The translations under genes were made by a program, and so were the position numbers. Below the pieces are notes generated by a model, which was not told where the DNA came from, did no database searches, and saw only the letters and a program-made list of their open reading frames with translations. From contig NZ_MASJ01000039.1 in the NCBI RefSeq assembly GCF_001700315.1, positions 186,001 through 250,000 on the forward strand: DNA of 64,000 nucleotides, in the 5' to 3' direction. The stretch is from Caryophanon tenue. GTDB lineage: Bacteria; Bacillota; Bacilli; Bacillales_A; Planococcaceae. Each line of letters begins with the position of its first letter. Positions within the stretch are counted from its first letter, which is position 1. Of the stretch, positions 45,116 to 53,888 are shown piece after piece.

Positions 45116-46036
45116 TTAAAATTGATATAAATCAGACGATAAATAGCGTTCGCCTGTATCCGGTGCTAAACTTAACACACGTGCACCCTTTGGTAATTTC
45201 TTTGCAATTTCTATTCCCCAATATACTGACGCTGCACCTGATGTCCCAAGTAAAATACCTTCTTTTGCCGCTAAATCACGTGCCATTTGCTGCGCAGGAT
45301 CATCTTCGACCAATAAAATTTCATCATACACTTGCTGATTTAAAATGGTTGGAATAAATCCTGGACCCGTCCCAACAATTTTATGCGGTCCTGGTTCGCC
45401 ACCCGATAATACCGGTGACCCTTTTGGCTCAACAACATACACCTTTAAATTCGGAATGCGTTTTTTCAGTTCTTCACCAACACCTGTTACCGTACCACCT
45501 GTACCAGCTGTTAAAACAAGCGCATCTAATTGACCGTCAAAAGCATCATAAATTTCAACAGCCGTTGTTTGACGGTGTGCATCTGGATTGGCGCTATTTT
45601 CAAACTGCATTGGAATAAAGCCATGTTCAAAGCCTTCTAGTAATTCCTTCGCTTTATTAATCGAGCCCGTCATACGTTCTTCAGCAGGTGTTAAGTATAC
45701 TTCTGCGCCATATGCTTCCATTAACATAATACGCTCTTTTGTCGCATTATCAGGCATTGTAATAATACAACGATATCCTTTTGTCGCACATACCATTGCG
45801 AGTCCAATACCCGTGTTGCCTGAAGTTGGCTCAATCACAACACTTTTCCCTGGAATTAATAAGCCCTCTTCTTCAGCTCGCTGAATCATATTTGCTGCCG
45901 CACGGTCTTTTACGCTTCCTCCCGGATTAAAAGATTCTAACTTTACATACACATCTGCGCTACCTTCTTGCGCTAAACGGTTAATACGTACAATTGGCGT
46001 ATTGCCAATTAAATCAATGATTGAATCGTAAATCAT
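45116..46036 (-). CDS. cysK: Cysteine synthase (O-acetylserine sulfhydrylase)
   Basis: 306 residues. The PLP lysine is Lys 43 in NPGGSVKDRAA; PTSGNTGIGLA binds the substrate and GTGGTVTG the PLP phosphate. It makes cysteine from O-acetylserine and sulfide in the cytoplasm. CysM-type enzymes look similar, but the length and motifs favour CysK. ATG 46036 follows GTGGGGGAATTAAT. Single gene, with repeat copy 3 just downstream. Confidence 0.93.
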   Translation of the reverse strand: MIYDSIIDLIGNTPIVRINRLAQEGSADVYVKLESFNPGGSVKDRAAANMIQRAEEEGLLIPGKSVVIEPTSGNTGIGLAMVCATKGYRCIITMPDNATKERIMLMEAYGAEVYLTPAEERMTGSINKAKELLEGFEHGFIPMQFENSANPDAHRQTTAVEIYDAFDGQLDALVLTAGTGGTVTGVGEELKKRIPNLKVYVVEPKGSPVLSGGEPGPHKIVGTGPGFIPTILNQQVYDEILLVEDDPAQQMARDLAAKEGILLGTSGAASVYWGIEIAKKLPKGARVLSLAPDTGERYLSSDLYQF

Positions 46037-46149
46037 ATTAATTCCCCCACTAAAACTAGGTTTATTTTTTTAACTGACTATATTATAGCGTAAATCTTTC
46101 AATTGAACAGATGCTTTCGATTATTTCTGGGCGCACAATTCTTAATAAA

Positions 46150-46191
46150 AAATACACCATCGAAATAATTACATATCTCGACGGTGCATTT
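46150..46191 (-). terminator. Terminator after the second uspA gene
   Basis: On the minus strand AAATGCACCGTCGA / TCGATGGTGTATTT (one G-T pair), then TTTTTA. Confidence 0.75.
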
Positions 46192-46213
46192 TATTTAATT
46201 TAGCTATAGACTG

Positions 46214-46645
46214 TTATGCTTTTACACGTACAATTAACACATCACACGCTGCTTTACGGACAATACCCTCTGAAATTGAGCCGATAAATAAACGCTCAGC
46301 TGCATTTAAGCCTGTCGCGCCACAAACGATTAAATCTGCGTCATCAAAGCTTGTTAAAATTTGTTTCGGTGAACCGACTTCAATTAATACACGCACGTCA
46401 TTCACACCAAGTGATGCCGCTTTTTCTTTGGCACGGTCTAATTTTTCATTATATTCTGTTGTCAATTCATCGATATATTTTTTATCATATGTAGCAACCG
46501 ATGCTGCTGAACGGTCATCAATGACGCTCACAATCGTTAAAGTCGCGTCATATGCTGCCGCAATTGCTGCCGCTCGTTCAAATGCTAATTTAGATGCTTC
46601 AGAAAAATCTACTGCCACAACGATTTGTTTATAGAAGTTTGTCAT
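46214..46645 (-). CDS. Universal stress protein UspA family (second copy)
   Basis: 143 residues, one Usp domain: IVVAVDFSEASKLAFERA at the start and CGATGLNAAERLFIGSISEG for ATP binding. It is clearly a paralogue of the Usp at 36.7 kb (shared GATGLN..ER..IGS.S..IVR.A.CDVL.VR). ATG 46645 follows GGTGGAGGAACG. Single gene. Confidence 0.92.
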   Translation of the reverse strand: MTNFYKQIVVAVDFSEASKLAFERAAAIAAAYDATLTIVSVIDDRSAASVATYDKKYIDELTTEYNEKLDRAKEKAASLGVNDVRVLIEVGSPKQILTSFDDADLIVCGATGLNAAERLFIGSISEGIVRKAACDVLIVRVKA

Positions 46646-46816
46646 CGTTCCTCCACCTTTCATCTATTCCTCTACAGTATAACAAAAATAGGTTATTTTT
46701 TCGTGTTTTTCTAAAAAATACATTGTTTATACAAAAATGGAGCATTTAGAAACGGTATGCCTATGTACTCGAAGCTGTGTCATTGTATAAAAACAATTGC
46801 ACAACTTCAAATGATT

Positions 46817-47020
46817 TTAGCTCTTTTCTTCATCTTCAAATGCTGCCTTTTGCTCTGCTGCGTAAATAAGGACTTCTCCTATTAACAACACTCCGATGAC
46901 GAACGCGACTAAAATCCAAGCTAGTTGCTCTGTGAACATAGTGATTAAAATGCCAATTGCACTGACCACGACAGCTCCTAATAAAAATAGCCATAGCTCT
47001 TCATTTCGTTGCTTTTGCAT
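46817..47020 (-). CDS. Small membrane protein, unknown function
   Basis: 67 residues with two hydrophobic helices (LWLFLLGAVVVSAIGILITMF and LAWILVAFVIGVLLIGEVLI) and an acidic tail. ATG 47020 follows AAGGAAGCGAACGGT. Not recognised; lies after the acylase operon's opposite end with its own gap. Confidence 0.6.
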   Translation of the reverse strand: MQKQRNEELWLFLLGAVVVSAIGILITMFTEQLAWILVAFVIGVLLIGEVLIYAAEQKAAFEDEEKS

Positions 47021-47085
47021 ACCGTTCGCTTCCTTTCTTTAGCTCGTTGGTAATGTACCTATTCCCGTTTATGCTAAAAATAAGC

Positions 47086-47124
47086 AAAGCTCCTGAAAAA
47101 GTGTAGAACTTTTTCAGGAGCTTT
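47086..47124 (-). terminator. Terminator after the penicillin-acylase family gene
   Basis: Perfect 17-bp stem AAAGCTCCTGAAAAAGT / ACTTTTTCAGGAGCTTT with a four-base loop. Confidence 0.9.
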
Positions 47125-47128
47125 ATCG

Positions 47129-49471
47129 TTATGGCGTTAATACTAGTTCATGTGCTGTACCAGAAACAGGCGTTAACGATGTTTCATGGTAGTCACCTTG
47201 CACCCAATCATCCACTTGGTCTTTATACCAATCTGATTTAAAGTGACCACTTTGTCCTGGTCCAACAATATGGTATGCATATGATAAATCAGCAAGGTCT
47301 GCTACAAATCGCCACGATGCGCCGTGGTCGACTTCGCCACTCGCTGGGTTCCCTGCAGCCATGACTGTTGTACGTGAACCACCAACTGCCATTTTCTCTG
47401 GTGTGAAGAAACGTTCAAATAATGGATTCACCGCTAGTGGATGGTCAAATGTAAGCTGGTGATAATCACCCCAGCGCCAATCTTCATACGCCACGTCTGG
47501 GTACATACCTTCTAAACGGTTAAGCGTATCAATAAAGCTATTGTATACAACAACATCTACACCACCTGCACGCGTTAACCATGCGCCTTCTTCTCCAGCA
47601 TAACCTTCACGTAGTAGGTTATCCATAATTTGATATTTCCCTTGCATCATTTTATACACATCATCAGGGATAGCACTACGGAAAATATTATCCTTTAAAT
47701 GCTCGATTAATAAATTGAAAATAAGCGGCTGTGGTGCGTCTACTGTCTCGTTATAATCCCACTCTTTTAACGAAGCTAAAATATCTGTATATTGCTTTTC
47801 TTCATCTAGCTTTTCTATTGACGCAATAAACTGCGGTAAAAACTCTTTCGCATATAAATTCACCGTATCCATTTGAATGGCCATCATATCGTCAGCTGTT
47901 AAATTATCACTTGCTTCTAGCAATTCAACAATGCGCTCATAACGGTACGGCTGTGCCCATAAATCGGTAATATGGTAAGGATAATCCTCGCCGACAATTT
48001 TATTGTTCGCTGTCGCAATAAAGCCTTCTTCTGGATTGATGATTGTTGGTAGCTCGTCATATGGGACATAGCCGCTCCAACCATATTCAGAGGAATCCCC
48101 TGGTACTGGCAATTGACCATCGCCTTTTAAGCGAATTGGGATATTGCCGTTTGCTTTATACGCAATTGTTCCATCTGTTGACGCAAAGACGAAATTTTGT
48201 GCAGGTGCATTAAAATTAGCCAGCGCTGCATCAAATTCATCCCATGTGGTTGCCTTATTAAACCCTAAAATAGCCTGTAATTCAAGCGTCGGCTCAAGTG
48301 CTGTCCACTGCATCGAATATACTTCACTTGCGGGGCGGTCTTCAAAAATTAAATCAGAAATAATCGGTCCATGCTTCGTTGTGACAACCTCAAATTCCTC
48401 AACGTCGCCGCCTTTAATCTGAATATTTTCTTCCCGGACATCCGCTTCATAATATTCGCCATCATATAAGAACGAATACGGATTATCTGGATTTGTACGC
48501 TCGATGTATAAATCTTGTACACTCGGCCCTACATTCGTGACACCCCACGCAATGTCTTCATTATGCCCTAAAATAATGCCTGGAATCCCAGCAAAAATAA
48601 CACCGCTGACATTTTGTTCTGGCGATTGTAAATGCATTTGATACCAAATGGATGGTGTTGCTAGGCCTAAATGTGGGTCATCCGCTAGTAATGGCTTACC
48701 TGACGCTGTTTTGTCGCCTGACACGACCCAGTTATTACTGCCATTAAATTCATTTGGTAATACACTTGCATCAAACCATGACGCTACTTGTGCTGTGGAG
48801 TCACGAATATCGGCAATAACCGTTTCAGCATCTTTTGGATACGTCACATTTAGCTCGCGGTATAAGTCTTCTGATAAGTTATTTAGCGCCCAATGACGGA
48901 ACGCTAGTAAATTCCAGTTTCCACCTAAGTCATATGCCATATATTTTCCAATTGTTAAAGAATCAATCGGCGTCCACGGCTCTGGCTCGTAGCCAAGCAC
49001 TTTAAATTCATATGTGTACTGCTCCTCTTCGATAAAGGCATTAACACCTTCTGCGAACCATTCGAGTACTTGCTTTGATTCCGCATCATAACCATCCCAC
49101 GAAGCTTCTGCTGCGTGACGTAAGCTAAATGTACGGAAAAATTTATCCGTATCTACTGCCGCTTCGCCAACAACTTCCGCTAAACGTCCACTCGCTTGGC
49201 GACGAGATAAATCCATTTGGAATAAGCGATCTTGTGCTTGTATGTAACCTTGTGCGCGATACAAATCCGCTTCATTTTTTGCTGTAATATGTGGTACCCC
49301 CATGTCATCACGTACTACTTGTACTTCTTCATCAAGAATTGGAACATTGATTTCCCCTTCAATGTCTGCCTTTGATGATGACACATACCAATTCACTCCA
49401 ATAATTGCGAGTGCCATGAATAAGATACATGCACCGATAATGCCGAGTGCAATCTTCCAACCTTTCTTCAT
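47129..49471 (-). CDS. Penicillin acylase family protein (Ntn hydrolase)
   Basis: 780 residues. A membrane anchor (KIALGIIGACILFMALAIIGV) precedes the alpha region with VVRDDMGVPHITAKNEADLY and DRLFQMDLSRRQASGRLAE. The predicted autocleavage site and N-terminal nucleophile is Ser 245 in FNGSNNWVVSG; GTNVGPSVQDLY-like and HTIVGPGQSGHF-like (YHIVGPGQSGHF) motifs follow in the beta region. Family members hydrolyse penicillins or acyl-homoserine lactones; the natural substrate is unknown here. Exported and membrane-attached. ATG 49471 follows GGGAGGAATGGT; the frame continues to 49600 without another site. Confidence 0.92.
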   Translation of the reverse strand: MKKGWKIALGIIGACILFMALAIIGVNWYVSSSKADIEGEINVPILDEEVQVVRDDMGVPHITAKNEADLYRAQGYIQAQDRLFQMDLSRRQASGRLAEVVGEAAVDTDKFFRTFSLRHAAEASWDGYDAESKQVLEWFAEGVNAFIEEEQYTYEFKVLGYEPEPWTPIDSLTIGKYMAYDLGGNWNLLAFRHWALNNLSEDLYRELNVTYPKDAETVIADIRDSTAQVASWFDASVLPNEFNGSNNWVVSGDKTASGKPLLADDPHLGLATPSIWYQMHLQSPEQNVSGVIFAGIPGIILGHNEDIAWGVTNVGPSVQDLYIERTNPDNPYSFLYDGEYYEADVREENIQIKGGDVEEFEVVTTKHGPIISDLIFEDRPASEVYSMQWTALEPTLELQAILGFNKATTWDEFDAALANFNAPAQNFVFASTDGTIAYKANGNIPIRLKGDGQLPVPGDSSEYGWSGYVPYDELPTIINPEEGFIATANNKIVGEDYPYHITDLWAQPYRYERIVELLEASDNLTADDMMAIQMDTVNLYAKEFLPQFIASIEKLDEEKQYTDILASLKEWDYNETVDAPQPLIFNLLIEHLKDNIFRSAIPDDVYKMMQGKYQIMDNLLREGYAGEEGAWLTRAGGVDVVVYNSFIDTLNRLEGMYPDVAYEDWRWGDYHQLTFDHPLAVNPLFERFFTPEKMAVGGSRTTVMAAGNPASGEVDHGASWRFVADLADLSYAYHIVGPGQSGHFKSDWYKDQVDDWVQGDYHETSLTPVSGTAHELVLTP

Positions 49472-49662
49472 ACCATTCCTCCCTTTTCGTTTATTTATAT
49501 TCGACAAGGAGTGCGATATTCCTTTTTGAATTTTGTAGAATCCGCGAAATGCAACGAACGGTCTAGTTTCTTCTTCAAACGAAATATCCTTACTTTTCAT
49601 ACTAATCTAACATTTATGATGTGAAAGCGCGTATACTAAGCGTAAAAAAGAGGTGCTTTTTT

Positions 49663-50778
49663 ATGTATGATGTCATTATTATTGGGGCAGGGTCGATGGG
49701 GACAGCTGCAAGTTATTTTTTAGCGAAACAGCAAAAACGTGTGTTATGTATCGACGCATTCGACCCTCCGCACACAGAAGGGAGCCATCATGGCGAGACA
49801 CGTATTATTCGCTACGCTTACGGGGAAGGTGCAGATTATGTCGACTTAGCGCTCCGGGCGAAACAATTATGGCAAGAGCTTGAAACATTAACAGGTGAAC
49901 AATTGCTACTGCCTGTTGGGGTATTAAATATGACCGATAAAGACGCGCCATTTTTACACAATGTGAAACAAAGTGCGCTGCAACATCATTTGCATGTCGA
50001 AAGCTTAACTAGCACGGACGTAAATGAACGTTTTCACGGGATTACGATTCCCGATACAATGGAAGCTGTTTATGAAGAAGATGCAGGTGTATTACATGTC
50101 GAACGCTGTGTTAGCAGCTATCGTCAGCTTGCTGAACAACACGGGGCGATTTACCGCGTACATGAGCCCGTTCAACAATTGTCTAAAAAACATAATAAAC
50201 ATATCGTTGAAACAACACACGGTACATATGAAGGCAAAACGCTCATTGTTTGTGCAGGCGCTTGGACAAAGCAACTGTTAGACAATATTCATGTATCGTT
50301 ACCGTTAACGCCGACACGTAAAACATTTGCATGGTTTGATGCTCCTGAACAGTATGATGCGCGTCATTTCCCCGCTTTTGTGCTTGAACGTCCAAAGTAT
50401 TGCTTTTATGGTTTCCCTAGCATTGATGGCAGTGGCTTTAAAGTTGGCAAACATGACGGCGGTGAGGCGGTTGATCCGTCGCAACCACTTGTACCGTTCC
50501 ATGACGAAGACCTAGCGCATTTACAATCATTTGTGGATACATATATGCCACAAGTGGGTACATATAAATACGGCAAAGAATGTAAATACAATATGACACC
50601 TGATGAGGATTTTATTATCGATACATTACCAACTGACTCATCAATTGTTATCGCGACAGGCTTCTCTGGTCACGGCTTTAAATTTAGCAGTGCCATTGGT
50701 GAACTGTTAGCAATGATGGCGATGAAGCAAGATGTGCCGTACAATTTACAACGCTTTTCGATTCATCGCTTCCTATAG
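49663..50778 (+). CDS. Monomeric sarcosine oxidase / N-methyl amino-acid oxidase
   Basis: 371 residues. GAGSMGTAASYFLA binds the FAD adenosine; HGETRIIRYAYGEG matches the active-site His/Arg segment of monomeric sarcosine oxidase, and CKYNMTPDEDFIID carries the Cys that holds FAD covalently in that enzyme. It should oxidise sarcosine or a related N-methyl amino acid to the demethylated form with H2O2. ATG 49663 follows AGAGGTG. It forms an operon with the reductase gene 12 bases downstream. Confidence 0.9.
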   Translation: MYDVIIIGAGSMGTAASYFLAKQQKRVLCIDAFDPPHTEGSHHGETRIIRYAYGEGADYVDLALRAKQLWQELETLTGEQLLLPVGVLNMTDKDAPFLHNVKQSALQHHLHVESLTSTDVNERFHGITIPDTMEAVYEEDAGVLHVERCVSSYRQLAEQHGAIYRVHEPVQQLSKKHNKHIVETTHGTYEGKTLIVCAGAWTKQLLDNIHVSLPLTPTRKTFAWFDAPEQYDARHFPAFVLERPKYCFYGFPSIDGSGFKVGKHDGGEAVDPSQPLVPFHDEDLAHLQSFVDTYMPQVGTYKYGKECKYNMTPDEDFIIDTLPTDSSIVIATGFSGHGFKFSSAIGELLAMMAMKQDVPYNLQRFSIHRFL

Positions 50779-50790
50779 GAGGAATGCTTC

Positions 50791-51354
50791 ATGCGTAGCG
50801 TCAAAGTATTTATCGCGATGTCACTTGATAATTTTATCGCTACTGAAAATGAACAGATGGAATGGCTAGAGGCAGTAGAAGGTCAAGGAGATAATGGCTA
50901 CACTCGGTTTTATGACACCATTGATACAATTATTGTTGGTCGTCACACTATTGAATGGCTCAAAAAAGTTCCGAATTTACCGTTTCCGTATCATGATAAA
51001 ACATGCTACGCCATTTCAACGACACCACAGCCACATGACCCGCACTTTTCATGGATAAATAACGATTTCGACACATTTTTACATGATTTGAAATATCGAC
51101 AAGGTGGCGACATTTGGCTCGTCGGCGGTGGACAACTCATTCGTTCTGCACTGAATGCCCAACTTGTTGACGAAGTGATTTTAACAATTGCACCGGTGCT
51201 ACTCGGCAAAGGTGTGCCACTATTTACAGGTGTTCTCAATATGCAACATTTACGATTGCGTGCTTCAGAAACATTTGGTCAATTTGTTGAGCTGCGTTAT
51301 GAAGTCATTCATCCAGCACCCCCACCATTAGAAAAAGGTTTGTTCGAGGTGTAA
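50791..51354 (+). CDS. Dihydrofolate reductase / RibD C-terminal fold family protein
   Basis: 187 residues. VFIAMSLDNFIA at the start, DTIIVGRHTIEWL, WLVGGGQLIRSALNAQLVDEVILTI and LLGKGVPLF are the marks of the YwjB/YyaP-type dihydrofolate-reductase-like family (the same fold as the RibD reductase domain). It probably reduces a pterin- or pyrimidine-like substrate with NAD(P)H; the exact one is unknown. ATG 50791 follows AGGAGGAATGCTTC. It converges on the rib operon, which lacks ribD; a role there is possible but not shown. Confidence 0.85.
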   Translation: MRSVKVFIAMSLDNFIATENEQMEWLEAVEGQGDNGYTRFYDTIDTIIVGRHTIEWLKKVPNLPFPYHDKTCYAISTTPQPHDPHFSWINNDFDTFLHDLKYRQGGDIWLVGGGQLIRSALNAQLVDEVILTIAPVLLGKGVPLFTGVLNMQHLRLRASETFGQFVELRYEVIHPAPPPLEKGLFEV

Positions 51355-51371
51355 TCTCGAACAAACCTTTT
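51333..51371. terminator. Terminator between the reductase gene and ribH
   Basis: Perfect 16-bp stem AAAAGGTTTGTTCGAG / CTCGAACAAACCTTTT. The stop codon of the reductase gene lies in the loop. Confidence 0.9.
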
Positions 51372-51390
51372 GTCTTTCTTCTATAATATA

Positions 51391-51876
51391 TTACGCATTT
51401 ACCGGAACTGTTTCAATTGTGCGCACTAAATTTGCCATTTCAATTGCCGATACCGCTGCATCATAGCCTTTATTACCCGCTTTTGTGCCAGCACGTTCAA
51501 TCGCTTGTTCAATTGATTCTGTTGTCACAATGCCAAAAATAACCGGCACGCCTGTTTGTAGCGACACTTGCTGAATGCCTTTTGCGGCTTCATTACATAC
51601 ATAGTCATAATGTGTTGTCGAACCACGAATAACCGTTCCTAAACCGATAACGGCATCATACTTCCCTGACTCAACAAGCTTTTTCGCAATAAATGGTACT
51701 TCATAAGCACCTGGCACCCATGCCACTTCAATAAGGTCGTCTTCTACACCGTGTCGACGCAAACCATCTACTGCACCGTCCACTAATTTTGCATTGATGA
51801 AATCATTAAAACGTCCTACTACAATTCCTACACGTAATCCTGTACCGATTAAATTTGCTTCAATTGTTTTGACCAT
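51391..51876 (-). CDS. ribH: 6,7-dimethyl-8-ribityllumazine synthase
   Basis: 161 residues, full length for the family. [35 protein letters not shown] and [20 protein letters not shown] are the substrate-binding segments. It joins 5-amino-6-ribitylaminouracil and dihydroxybutanone phosphate into lumazine. ATG 51876 is eight bases after AGGAGG; ATG 51882 is only two bases from it. Last gene of ribE-ribB-ribH; 12 bases from ribB. Confidence 0.95.
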   Translation of the reverse strand: MVKTIEANLIGTGLRVGIVVGRFNDFINAKLVDGAVDGLRRHGVEDDLIEVAWVPGAYEVPFIAKKLVESGKYDAVIGLGTVIRGSTTHYDYVCNEAAKGIQQVSLQTGVPVIFGIVTTESIEQAIERAGTKAGNKGYDAAVSAIEMANLVRTIETVPVNA

Positions 51877-51888
51877 TTCCATTTCCTC

Positions 51889-52488
51889 CTATACGCGTGC
51901 AAGTTGAACATAGTCAACTAACGCTTCAATTGTCATAATATGTAGATTATGTTGATTTGCAATTTGTTCTAATTGTGGACGACGTGCCATTGTACCATCA
52001 TCATTTAAAATTTCACAAATGACAGCGGCTTCGGTACTGTTGCAAAGCTTTGCAAGTTCAATGCCCGCTTCTGTATGTCCACGTCGTTCAATAACGCCAC
52101 CCGCTTTTGCACGTAACGGAAACACATGCCCTGGTCGCTTAAACTGGTGCGCTTTTACGTGCTCATTACATAACTGCTGAATCGTTTCCGCACGTTCAAA
52201 TGCGCTAATGCCTGTTGTCGTCGTTTCGAAATCAATACTTTCGGTAAACGCCGTGCCATGTGGGTCTGTATTCGTCGTTACCATCGGATGCAATGCTAAA
52301 CGCTCTGCAATGGCTTCACTTACCGGCGCACAAATTAAGCCACGTCCATATGTTGCCATAAAGTTAATATTTTGCGGCGTTGCATATTGTGCTAAACAGA
52401 CGAAATCCCCTTCATTTTCACGGTCTTCATCATCGACCACAATAATAATGCCACCATTTTTTAAAACATCTAATGCCTGTTCAATCAT
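51889..52488 (-). CDS. ribB: 3,4-dihydroxy-2-butanone 4-phosphate synthase, stand-alone
   Basis: 199 residues with [13 protein letters not shown] (the metal-binding Glu loop), [18 protein letters not shown] and [20 protein letters not shown]. These are a complete DHBP synthase domain. In B. subtilis and most relatives this domain is fused to GTP cyclohydrolase II (RibBA, ~400 residues); here the gene ends cleanly at the domain boundary and ribH follows 12 bases on, so the cyclohydrolase half is absent. ATG 52488 follows AAGGGGGAATGACCA. Confidence 0.94.
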   Translation of the reverse strand: MIEQALDVLKNGGIIIVVDDEDRENEGDFVCLAQYATPQNINFMATYGRGLICAPVSEAIAERLALHPMVTTNTDPHGTAFTESIDFETTTTGISAFERAETIQQLCNEHVKAHQFKRPGHVFPLRAKAGGVIERRGHTEAGIELAKLCNSTEAAVICEILNDDGTMARRPQLEQIANQHNLHIMTIEALVDYVQLARV

Positions 52489-52503
52489 TGGTCATTCCCC
52501 CTT

Positions 52504-53145
52504 TTAAAAGCCATGCTGTGCTAAAAAATGTTCATTTATCTTTGTTGGTGTCGATTGCTGCGCACTTAGAAAATGCTGCACATACTTACCAATGACATCA
52601 CATTCCACATTGACAGCATCGCCGCTTCGTTTCGTTGCAAAAATGGTTTCGCGGTACGTATGTGGAATAAGTGACACCGTTACAGTCGTCGACGCTACAT
52701 CAAAAATCGTTAAACTCGTGCCATCCAATGTAATCGAGCCTTTCACGATACACTGTCCCGCAATACTTGCTGGTACATCAATGTCAATGTATACGGCATT
52801 TGCCTGTGGCTGAATGCGTTTAATAGACCCAACACCATCAATGTGACCAGACACAATATGACCACCGAAGCGCCCATTTGCTAACATCGCACGTTCGAGA
52901 TTGACCAAACTCCCTTGACGTAATGCTAGTAAATTGGTTGCTTTAACCGTTTCGGGCATTACATCTGCTGTAAAGCTCGTTGCTTGGAAGCTTGTTACGG
53001 TTAAACAAACGCCATTCACAGCAATGCTATCACCCAGCTTCACATCACGTAACACCTCTTTCGCTTGTATACATAGTGATACCGCTTGCTGTGTTTGCTG
53101 TACATATTCGATTTTGCCAACTTCCTCAATGATACCTGTAAACAT
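52504..53145 (-). CDS. ribE: Riboflavin synthase alpha chain
   Basis: 213 residues built of two similar halves: MFTGIIEEVGKI..GDSIAVNGVCLTVT and GHIVSGHIDGVG in the first, GSITLDGTSLTI and IPHTYRET in the second. It dismutates two lumazines into riboflavin. ATG 53145 follows TTGGGAGGATTTTTA. First gene of the operon; two FMN riboswitches lie upstream. No ribD precedes it. Confidence 0.95.
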   Translation of the reverse strand: MFTGIIEEVGKIEYVQQTQQAVSLCIQAKEVLRDVKLGDSIAVNGVCLTVTSFQATSFTADVMPETVKATNLLALRQGSLVNLERAMLANGRFGGHIVSGHIDGVGSIKRIQPQANAVYIDIDVPASIAGQCIVKGSITLDGTSLTIFDVASTTVTVSLIPHTYRETIFATKRSGDAVNVECDVIGKYVQHFLSAQQSTPTKINEHFLAQHGF

Positions 53146-53219
53146 TAAAAATCCTCCCAACCATATGTTTTTACTAGGGTTAAAGGAGGGAGTATTATAC
53201 ACGTGAATTCGTACTACAT

Positions 53220-53248
53220 AAAAAACTCCGCCACATACATGACGGAGA
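53220..53248 (-). terminator. Terminator between FMN riboswitch B and ribE
   Basis: On the minus strand CTCCGtCA / TGgCGGAG hairpin then TTTTTT; 75 bases before ribE. Confidence 0.75.
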
Positions 53249-53368
53249 AGATTTACGGTGCACGAAATAAGCCCTTTTTCAGCGTGTTTTTCGTAAAAAA
53301 GTGTTTACGAAAGACGCCTTTTACAAACAAGGTTTCCCCCTTGTTCAAAAGCTTGTGTTCATGTACGT

Positions 53369-53492
53369 CTTCTCCCATCCAGACTTTACTGTCGGCTTTG
53401 GAATTTCACCAAATCCTGCGGCGAACCGCTCGTAGGCTTATGAGACTGTGCTCAATCACTACCGGTTGGGATTTTCACCCGACCCCGAAGAC
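53369..53492 (-). promoter_or_regulatory. FMN riboswitch B (proximal to ribE)
   Basis: Read on the minus strand it begins GTCTTCGGGGTCGGGTGAAA and ends GTAAAGTCTGGATGGGAGAAG, the diagnostic blocks of the RFN element. It differs from riboswitch A at one base of 124 (53466, T here on the plus strand, C at 53752). A terminator lies between it and ribE. FMN binding would stop transcription. Confidence 0.96.
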
Positions 53493-53511
53493 CGTATTCA
53501 ATTTTTGTATT

Positions 53512-53541
53512 AAAAAAGCATCTACGTGGAGTCGTAGATGC
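53512..53541 (-). terminator. Terminator between FMN riboswitches A and B
   Basis: On the minus strand GCATCTACG / CGTAGATGC, loop of six, then TTTTTT. It gives riboswitch A its own expression platform. Confidence 0.85.
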
Positions 53542-53654
53542 GAAAATATGCAAAGCAAGTAAGCTGAAAAATACATGACCTTTTTATATACCTCTAACGA
53601 AAACATCCGTTTTTTCGTACACAAAATAAGCCTTTTTACAGACTGTTGCTATGC

Positions 53655-53778
53655 CTTCTCCCATCCAGACTTTACTGTCGGCTTTGGAATTTCACCAAAT
53701 CCTGCGGCGAACCGCTCGTAGGCTTATGAGACTGTGCTCAATCACTACCGGCTGGGATTTTCACCCGACCCCGAAGAC
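53655..53778 (-). promoter_or_regulatory. FMN riboswitch A (distal, upstream copy)
   Basis: A complete RFN aptamer in the same orientation as copy B and 286 bases upstream of it on the transcript. No gene lies between the two. It is preceded by its own promoter. Confidence 0.96.
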
Positions 53779-53797
53779 AACTTGTTTAATTGCATTA

Positions 53798-53827
53798 AGC
53801 GTAGCAGACGAAAAAATGAACTGTCAA
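53798..53827 (-). promoter_or_regulatory. Promoter of the rib operon
   Basis: On the minus strand a perfect TTGACA, 18 bases, TACGCT, ending about 20 bases before riboswitch A. No comparable promoter was seen between A and B. Confidence 0.65.
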
Positions 53828-53845
53828 CATAAATTTTCAGAAAAT

Positions 53846-53888
53846 AAAACGTAAGCTATGCCAAAACCTTGACATAGCTTACGTTTTA
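53846..53888 (-). terminator. Terminator after the AI-2E family gene
   Basis: AAAACGTAAGCTATG / CATAGCTTACGTTTT, inner CA/TG pairing, A and T tracts on both sides. Confidence 0.85.

Noticed and set aside
36668-46645. The two Usp genes as a segmental duplication
   Set aside because: Only the Usp domains are alike; neighbouring genes differ completely.
53203-53562. Open frame covering FMN riboswitch B
   Set aside because: It reads through a structured RNA on the opposite strand, has no ribosome binding site and its middle part reappears in a frame over riboswitch A because the two are duplicated.
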